From an uncultured Lachnospiraceae bacterium (lineage in GTDB: Bacteria > Bacillota > Clostridia > Lachnospirales > Lachnospiraceae): a stretch of 9,053 nt of DNA. This document shows, piece by piece, positions 4,715 through 9,053 of the stretch. The stretch spans positions 1-9,053 of the forward strand of contig USSP01000061.1 of NCBI GenBank assembly GCA_900557385.1, in the 5' to 3' direction. Within the stretch, counting starts at the first letter, position 1. The number at the start of each line of letters is the position of its first letter. The position numbers were made by a program, and so were the translations under genes. The notes under the pieces are model-generated. The model searched no databases, had not been told where the DNA came from, and was given only the letters and a program-made list of their open reading frames with translations.

Positions 4715-6458
4715 AAGAAAAAAGAAGAATAGAAGAAAAAAGAAATGGCTTGTCCTTGTGCTTCTGGTGGTATTTTTAGGAGCGGCAGGGGCAGCCTTTG
4801 GTATTTACGAAAACAGTCTGGTGTACGGCACCTGTTATGTGGAAGCCGGAGTGGAAGTGACACCCCAAGACTTTTTGAAACGCCCGGATGCAGAGGCCAT
4901 TTTCGCTGAAGACAGTGAGCCGGTTGATATTCATGTACCCGGCAGTTATACGGTGAAAATCAAGACAGGACTGTTTACCCATAAAAGCATCCTCTATGTG
5001 ACAGATACCACAGCCCCCATCGCCCAGGGACAACAAGTGGAATTGACTCTTGGGGAAACCTGTGGGGTGACGGATTTTGTGCCACAGGTGTCAGATGCTA
5101 CAGAGGTGACCTTTTCCTACCGGGACGGGGAACCCGACTTTACGAAAATCGGAGAACAGCCGGTTTCTATCTATTTGACAGATGCCGGGAATAATGTGAC
5201 AGAAGTGTCAGCTTCTCTCTATGTATCGCCCGCAGTCAAGGAACTGACCATCGAGGCAGGAGGCGGGTTTCCCACCATCCGGGATTTTATGCTGGTGCAG
5301 GGAGAGGCGAAGTTTATTACGGATATGGAAGCCACGATTGATGCCACAGCAGTGGGAGACTATGAGATTCTCACCGAAGTGGACGGCGTGCAGGGCAAAA
5401 CCGTTCTGCATATCGTGGATACAATTCCTCCCGTGGGCACAGCCAGGGATGTGGGAAGCTTCTGCAATGTGACACGCCATGCCGAAGACTTTGTGGAGAA
5501 TGTGCAGGATATGACACAGGTGTCAGCATCCTTTGTGACTGAGCCGGATCTTACCAAAGTGGGAGAACAGGAGGTTCGGATTCTTCTCACCGATGAAGGC
5601 GGGAATACTGTCCATCTGACGGCGAAGCTAACCTTACAGGAGGATGTGGATACCCCGGTGATTACCGGAGCCAAAGATTTGACGGTATATCAGGGAATGT
5701 CCGTATCCTATAAAACCGGTGTGACGGTTACGGATGACTGTATGGAGGATTTACAGCTTCTGGTGGACAACAGCCAGGTGGACTTGAAGACGCCGGGAGA
5801 TTATCCCCTTACCTATACGGCAACGGATGCAGGGGGACACAGCACCCAGGTACAGGTGACCGTGCATGTGTTGAAGCAGGACTATGATATTAACGAGGTA
5901 GATCGACTGGCAGATGAAGTGTTGGCACAGATTATTACCCAGGATATGACACAATATGATAAATGTCAGGCAATCTATAACTGGGTGGTACGCAATATCG
6001 GCTATATCGATTATTCCGATAAAGGAAATTGGGTGCAGGGAGCCTGGGAAGGACTGGTGAAAAAGCAGGGGGACTGCTATGTTTACTTTGCAACCTCCAA
6101 GGAATTACTCACCAGAGCAGGCATTGAAAATCTGGATATTGAGAAAATTCCCACCACAAGGCGACACTACTGGAATCTTGTCAATCTGGGAACCGGGTGG
6201 TATCATTTTGACACGACACCCCGCGTCAGTGACCATCCCCGGATTTTCCTGTGGACGGAGGATGAACTGATGGCCTACTCGGCGATTCATTATCGCGCGT
6301 TTAACTATGACCACAGTCTTTACCCGGAGGTCAGCAATGTTCCTTATGAGCAGTCGGTGGCAGAGGCGCAGCAGACCGGCACCGGCGAACAGACCGACGC
6401 CGGAGAGCGGACAAACATCCCAGAGTCGGCTGTTGACGGGGAACAGACAGAAGAATAA
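4695..6458 (+). CDS. Membrane-anchored transglutaminase-like protein with Ig-like repeats
   Basis: This 587-residue protein probably faces outward. A very basic N-terminus (2-17, containing NRRKKK twice) is followed by a transmembrane segment (about 18-37) with no obvious signal-peptidase site, so it is likely a signal anchor. Beta-rich modules of bacterial Ig-like character fill about 43-393 in an A-B-A-B-B order, with (L)TD(A/E)G(G)N near the module ends. The transglutaminase-like core (about 397-540) has the expected triad: Cys461 in KQGDCYVYF, His491 in RRHYWN and Asp506 in YHFDTTP. A hydrophilic tail (about 560-587) repeats GEQT/GERT. The family includes cross-linking enzymes, peptidases and amidases, so the reaction is open. 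The ATG at 4695 is preferred, with GGGAAAGAGAG 6 bp upstream. An in-frame TTG at 4668 has no ribosome site and would spoil the N-terminal topology. The position before the DltA-like gene suggests a cell-wall role. Confidence 0.85.
   Translation: MAKKKNRRKKKNRRKKKWLVLVLLVVFLGAAGAAFGIYENSLVYGTCYVEAGVEVTPQDFLKRPDAEAIFAEDSEPVDIHVPGSYTVKIKTGLFTHKSILYVTDTTAPIAQGQQVELTLGETCGVTDFVPQVSDATEVTFSYRDGEPDFTKIGEQPVSIYLTDAGNNVTEVSASLYVSPAVKELTIEAGGGFPTIRDFMLVQGEAKFITDMEATIDATAVGDYEILTEVDGVQGKTVLHIVDTIPPVGTARDVGSFCNVTRHAEDFVENVQDMTQVSASFVTEPDLTKVGEQEVRILLTDEGGNTVHLTAKLTLQEDVDTPVITGAKDLTVYQGMSVSYKTGVTVTDDCMEDLQLLVDNSQVDLKTPGDYPLTYTATDAGGHSTQVQVTVHVLKQDYDINEVDRLADEVLAQIITQDMTQYDKCQAIYNWVVRNIGYIDYSDKGNWVQGAWEGLVKKQGDCYVYFATSKELLTRAGIENLDIEKIPTTRRHYWNLVNLGTGWYHFDTTPRVSDHPRIFLWTEDELMAYSAIHYRAFNYDHSLYPEVSNVPYEQSVAEAQQTGTGEQTDAGERTNIPESAVDGEQTEE
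4710..4745 (+). repeat. 18-bp tandem duplication at the GNAT/transglutaminase junction
   Basis: Two copies of an AATAGAAG-initiated 18-bp unit (4710-4727 and 4728-4745) match at 17 of 18 bases. They encode the repeated NRRKKK of the transglutaminase N-terminus. The GNAT stop codon TAG (4712-4714) lies within the first copy. Confidence 0.8.
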
Positions 6459-6482
6459 ATAACAGGAAAGGCATGGCAGACA

Positions 6483-8021
6483 ATGCAAAATCATGTACTG
6501 GATTATTTGAACGAGATTGTAAAGAAAAAGCCGGACAAGGTGGCGTTTTCCGATGGAACGGATGCCCTCACCTTTGCCCAGGTTTATGACCAGAGCCGGC
6601 AGATCGGTTTTTTCTTACATAGCAAAGAAATTTATAAAGAACCGGTGGTGGTGTTTATGCGGAAGCATCCCAGTACCATTACTGCCTTTTTCGGCGTGAT
6701 TACCGGTGGTGATTTCTATGTACCCATCGACTCCGAAATGCCGGCAGCCCGGATTGACCTGATTCTGAAAAATGTCAATGCCCGGATGATCATTTGCGAT
6801 GAGACGACACGGGAAACGGCAGCCACCTTTGACTATACCGGAGAGATCGTAACCTATGGGGAAATCTGCAGCGGTGCTAAGGCAGACGGAGCAGAAATTT
6901 CGCAGGAAGAGAGGGACAGCATCCTGCAGGAAATCCACGACAAGGCCATCGACACGGATCCCATTTATATTGTGTTTACTTCCGGCTCCACGGGAGTACC
7001 CAAGGGGGTGGCAGCCTGTCATCGATCCGTTTTAGATTATGTGGAGCAGTTGTCGGAAACCTTGGAATTTGATGGGGATACCGTCTTTGGAAATCAGACA
7101 CCCCTTTACTTTGATGCCTGTTTAAAGGAACTTTATCCCACCTTGAAATTTGGCGCCACCACCTATCTGATTCCTCATGAACTGTTTATGTTTCCGGTGA
7201 AGCTGGTGGAATTTTTAAATCAGTATCAGATCAATACCTTGTGCTGGGTGGTGTCTGCACTGACCATGATTTCCGCTTTCGGTACTTTTAAGACGGTGAA
7301 GCCTCAGTATCTGCGATGCATCGCTTTTGGAAGTGAGGTATTTCCGATTAAGCAGTTCAAACGGTGGAAGGAAGCTGTGCCGGAAGCAAGCTTTACCAAC
7401 CTTTATGGTCCTACCGAGGGCACAGGCATGTGCTGCTTCTACAAGGTCAACCGGGACTTTGAACTGGACGAGGTGATTCCCATCGGACAGCCCTTTAAAA
7501 ATACAGAAATTCTGCTGTTAGATGACCAGGATAAACCGGCAGCCGACGGTGAGCCGGGAGAAATCTGTATCCGGGGAACCTCCGTGACGCTGGGCTATTA
7601 CAACAATCCGGAGAAAACGGCGGAATGCTTCGTACAGAATCCTTTGAACAAAGCCTATCCGGAGATTATTTATCGTACCGGTGATATCGGACGGCGCAAC
7701 GAGCGGGGCGAACTGATCTTTGTCTCCCGGAAGGATTACCAGATCAAACACATGGGACATCGCATCGAGCTTGGTGAAATTGAGGTCAATGTGAACCTGT
7801 TGGAAGAGGTGAAGATTTCCGGCTGCATCTACGATGATGCAAAAGGAAAAATCGTCCTCTATTATGTGGGAGATCTGGAGGAAGCGGAACTGATGAACCG
7901 GTTGAAAACCAGACTTCCCCGGTATATGATGCCAAACCGCATCATTCGTTTAGAACAGATGCCCTTTACGGCCAACGGCAAGATTGACCGTGTTACTTTA
8001 AAGAAAAACATAACCAAATAA
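6483..8021 (+). CDS. DltA-like amino acid adenylating ligase (D-alanine--carrier protein ligase family)
   Basis: This 512-residue cytoplasmic adenylate-forming enzyme would activate an amino acid with ATP and load it on the carrier protein encoded next door. Core motifs are present in order: TSGSTGVPKG (166-175), NLYGPTE (306-312), YRTGD (397-401), KDYQIKHMGHRIELGEIE and the catalytic Lys500 in ANGKIDR. Length and overall pattern match DltA, which charges DltC with D-alanine for teichoic acid modification. The amine-binding Asp (Asp211 in LYFDACL) is kept. The segment matching FCGEVLP of Bacillus DltA reads FGSEVFP (282-288), and the STPSF region reads WVVSAL (255-260). D-alanine specificity is therefore uncertain, and I give no symbol. 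The ATG at 6483 has AGGAAAGG at 6464-6471. An out-of-frame ATG at 6473 does not fit. It lies 24 bp after the transglutaminase gene. Confidence 0.88.
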   Translation: MQNHVLDYLNEIVKKKPDKVAFSDGTDALTFAQVYDQSRQIGFFLHSKEIYKEPVVVFMRKHPSTITAFFGVITGGDFYVPIDSEMPAARIDLILKNVNARMIICDETTRETAATFDYTGEIVTYGEICSGAKADGAEISQEERDSILQEIHDKAIDTDPIYIVFTSGSTGVPKGVAACHRSVLDYVEQLSETLEFDGDTVFGNQTPLYFDACLKELYPTLKFGATTYLIPHELFMFPVKLVEFLNQYQINTLCWVVSALTMISAFGTFKTVKPQYLRCIAFGSEVFPIKQFKRWKEAVPEASFTNLYGPTEGTGMCCFYKVNRDFELDEVIPIGQPFKNTEILLLDDQDKPAADGEPGEICIRGTSVTLGYYNNPEKTAECFVQNPLNKAYPEIIYRTGDIGRRNERGELIFVSRKDYQIKHMGHRIELGEIEVNVNLLEEVKISGCIYDDAKGKIVLYYVGDLEEAELMNRLKTRLPRYMMPNRIIRLEQMPFTANGKIDRVTLKKNITK

Positions 8022-8046
8022 TAAACCTAGAAAGGATTAGAAGAAC

Positions 8047-8277
8047 ATGGATGAATTACTGGAGATTTTAAGAGACTTACACCCGGAGGTAGATTACGAA
8101 CATTGCGACACCCTGATTGATGACAAAATTCTGGATTCCTTTGACATTGTAACCATTATTTCCGAAATCTGTGATCAGTTTGATGTGACGATTTCCGCAG
8201 AATATATCGTGCCGGAAAATTTCAACTCCGCACAGGCAATCTATGAGCTGATTGAAAAGTTAGAGGACGAGGACTAA
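8047..8277 (+). CDS. DltC-like acyl/aminoacyl carrier protein
   Basis: This 76-residue acidic helical carrier protein has Ser31 in ILDSFDIV as the likely 4'-phosphopantetheine attachment site. The arm would carry the amino acid activated by the upstream ligase. Size, acidity and position between a DltA-like ligase and an MBOAT fit DltC. Typical DltC has DSFG followed by TVELL, while here DSFD is followed by IVTII, so it may equally be called a general carrier protein dedicated to this cassette. AGAAAGGA at 8029-8036 supports the ATG. It starts 25 bp after the ligase gene, and its stop is 3 bp before the next start, which points to tight coupling. Confidence 0.88.
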   Translation: MDELLEILRDLHPEVDYEHCDTLIDDKILDSFDIVTIISEICDQFDVTISAEYIVPENFNSAQAIYELIEKLEDED

Positions 8278-8280
8278 CCC

Positions 8281-9053
8281 ATGCTGTTTGTTTCTTATGA
8301 ATTTCTGGGATTTCTGTTACTGGTATTCCTGTTATACTATCTGATTCCCAGAAAATTCCAGTGGCAGCTTCTGCTGGCAGCCAGCCATGTTCTTTATTTT
8401 CTGGCAGATCCCCGTTATCTGGTTTACATTTTGCTTACCACGATTTCCACCTGGGGAATCGGCGTGGCAATCGATAAGCGTTTTGAAAAACAGAAGGAAT
8501 ATCTGGCTGTCCATAAGGCACAGCTGTCCAAAGAGGAACGGAAAGCCTATAAACACCGGGTAAAACAAGGGCAGTGGAGACTGCTTCTGGTCTGTCTGTT
8601 ATTTAACTTAGGGATTCTGGCAATTTTGAAATACACCAACTTTACCATTGCCAATATCAACGGATTGCTCCACTTCTTCGGAAGTGATAATCAGCTTTCC
8701 CTGTTAAACATCGTGCTGCCGCTGGGTATTTCCTTCTACACGTTTCAGTCCTTAGGTTACATCATTGATGTGTACCGGGGAACTGCACAGGCAGAGCGGA
8801 ATTTCTTCCGTTTTGCCCTGTTTGTGTCCTTTTTCCCGCAGTTGATTCAGGGACCCATCAGCCGTTGGAACGATCTGTCAGCCTCTTTGTATGAGGAGCA
8901 TGCCTTTGACTGGCAGACTGTCAGCTTCGGCCTACAGCGGATCCTTTGGGGATACTTTAAAAAGATGGTCATTGCCGACCGGATGCTGACGGCGGTGAAC
9001 ACCATTATCCGAAACAGTGACCAGTACCAGGGTGCCTATGTCTTTGCAGGGAT
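8281..9053 (+). CDS. MBOAT-family membrane O-acyltransferase, AlgI-type (5' part, cut by window edge)
   Basis: This open frame runs off the right edge after 257 codons. The protein is polytopic: hydrophobic segments begin directly after the start (LGFLLLVFLLYYLIP) and recur at about 39-60 and 100-118. A charged loop (about 66-98) lies between the last two. MBOAT signatures of the AlgI/PatA type are clear: LPLGISFYTFQSLGYIIDVY (146-165), FFPQLIQGPISRW (184-196) and YFKKMVIADR. DltB proteins instead have patterns like LGISYLTFR and TFTSGPIDR at these sites. In the dlt pathway the MBOAT moves the activated group from the carrier to an extracellular acceptor, and the same role is likely here. The catalytic His lies beyond the window. 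The start is 3 bp after the carrier-protein stop, with GAGGACGAGGAC just upstream acting as ribosome site. Confidence 0.9.
   Translation, partial: MLFVSYEFLGFLLLVFLLYYLIPRKFQWQLLLAASHVLYFLADPRYLVYILLTTISTWGIGVAIDKRFEKQKEYLAVHKAQLSKEERKAYKHRVKQGQWRLLLVCLLFNLGILAILKYTNFTIANINGLLHFFGSDNQLSLLNIVLPLGISFYTFQSLGYIIDVYRGTAQAERNFFRFALFVSFFPQLIQGPISRWNDLSASLYEEHAFDWQTVSFGLQRILWGYFKKMVIADRMLTAVNTIIRNSDQYQGAYVFAG

Overview
The window looks like chromosomal DNA of a low-to-mid GC Gram-positive anaerobe of the Clostridia, most likely family Lachnospiraceae. The reasons are purine-rich Shine-Dalgarno sites, a short type I (alpha) glutamine synthetase followed by an ANTAR regulator, and a DapF/PHP phosphatase/surface-polymer gene order. 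This placement is an inference from gene types and style, not from a database match. All recognised genes lie on the + strand.

Region 1 (12-1951): glnA (glutamine synthetase) and, 12 bp downstream, a small ANTAR-domain protein that is probably a nitrogen-linked RNA-binding antiterminator. Its receiver-like half lacks the phosphorylation residues. A strong intrinsic terminator, whose stem begins in the stop codon, closes this unit.

Region 2 (1952-2379): about 430 bp without a gene, but not empty. It holds a 31-bp inverted repeat, then four 35-36 bp elements. Each element has the 9-mer ACCTATAAG at one end and TTTATAGGT at the other, with an unconserved 17-18 bp core. Their orientations are -, +, +, - and their start-to-start distances are 64, 84 and 64 bp. 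I do not recognise this family. Just downstream lie a good extended -10 promoter and a perfect 15-bp palindrome at the expected transcription start.

Region 3 (2380-9053, running off the right edge): a probable long operon. It begins with dapF (diaminopimelate epimerase, for lysine and peptidoglycan), a PHP-family phosphoesterase of the HisJ type and a GNAT acetyltransferase. The second half looks like a surface-polymer modification cassette: a membrane-anchored Ig-repeat transglutaminase-like protein, a DltA-like adenylating ligase, a DltC-like carrier protein and a membrane O-acyltransferase (MBOAT). The logic resembles the dlt system for D-alanylation of teichoic acids: activate an amino acid as an adenylate, load it on a carrier, then move it across the membrane to a polymer. 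However, the MBOAT has AlgI-type rather than DltB-type signatures, and the ligase differs from DltA at substrate-pocket positions. The cargo and acceptor may therefore not be D-alanine and teichoic acid.

The two observations most worth following are the oriented inverted-repeat array upstream of dapF and the hybrid DltA-like/ACP/AlgI-type MBOAT/transglutaminase cassette.
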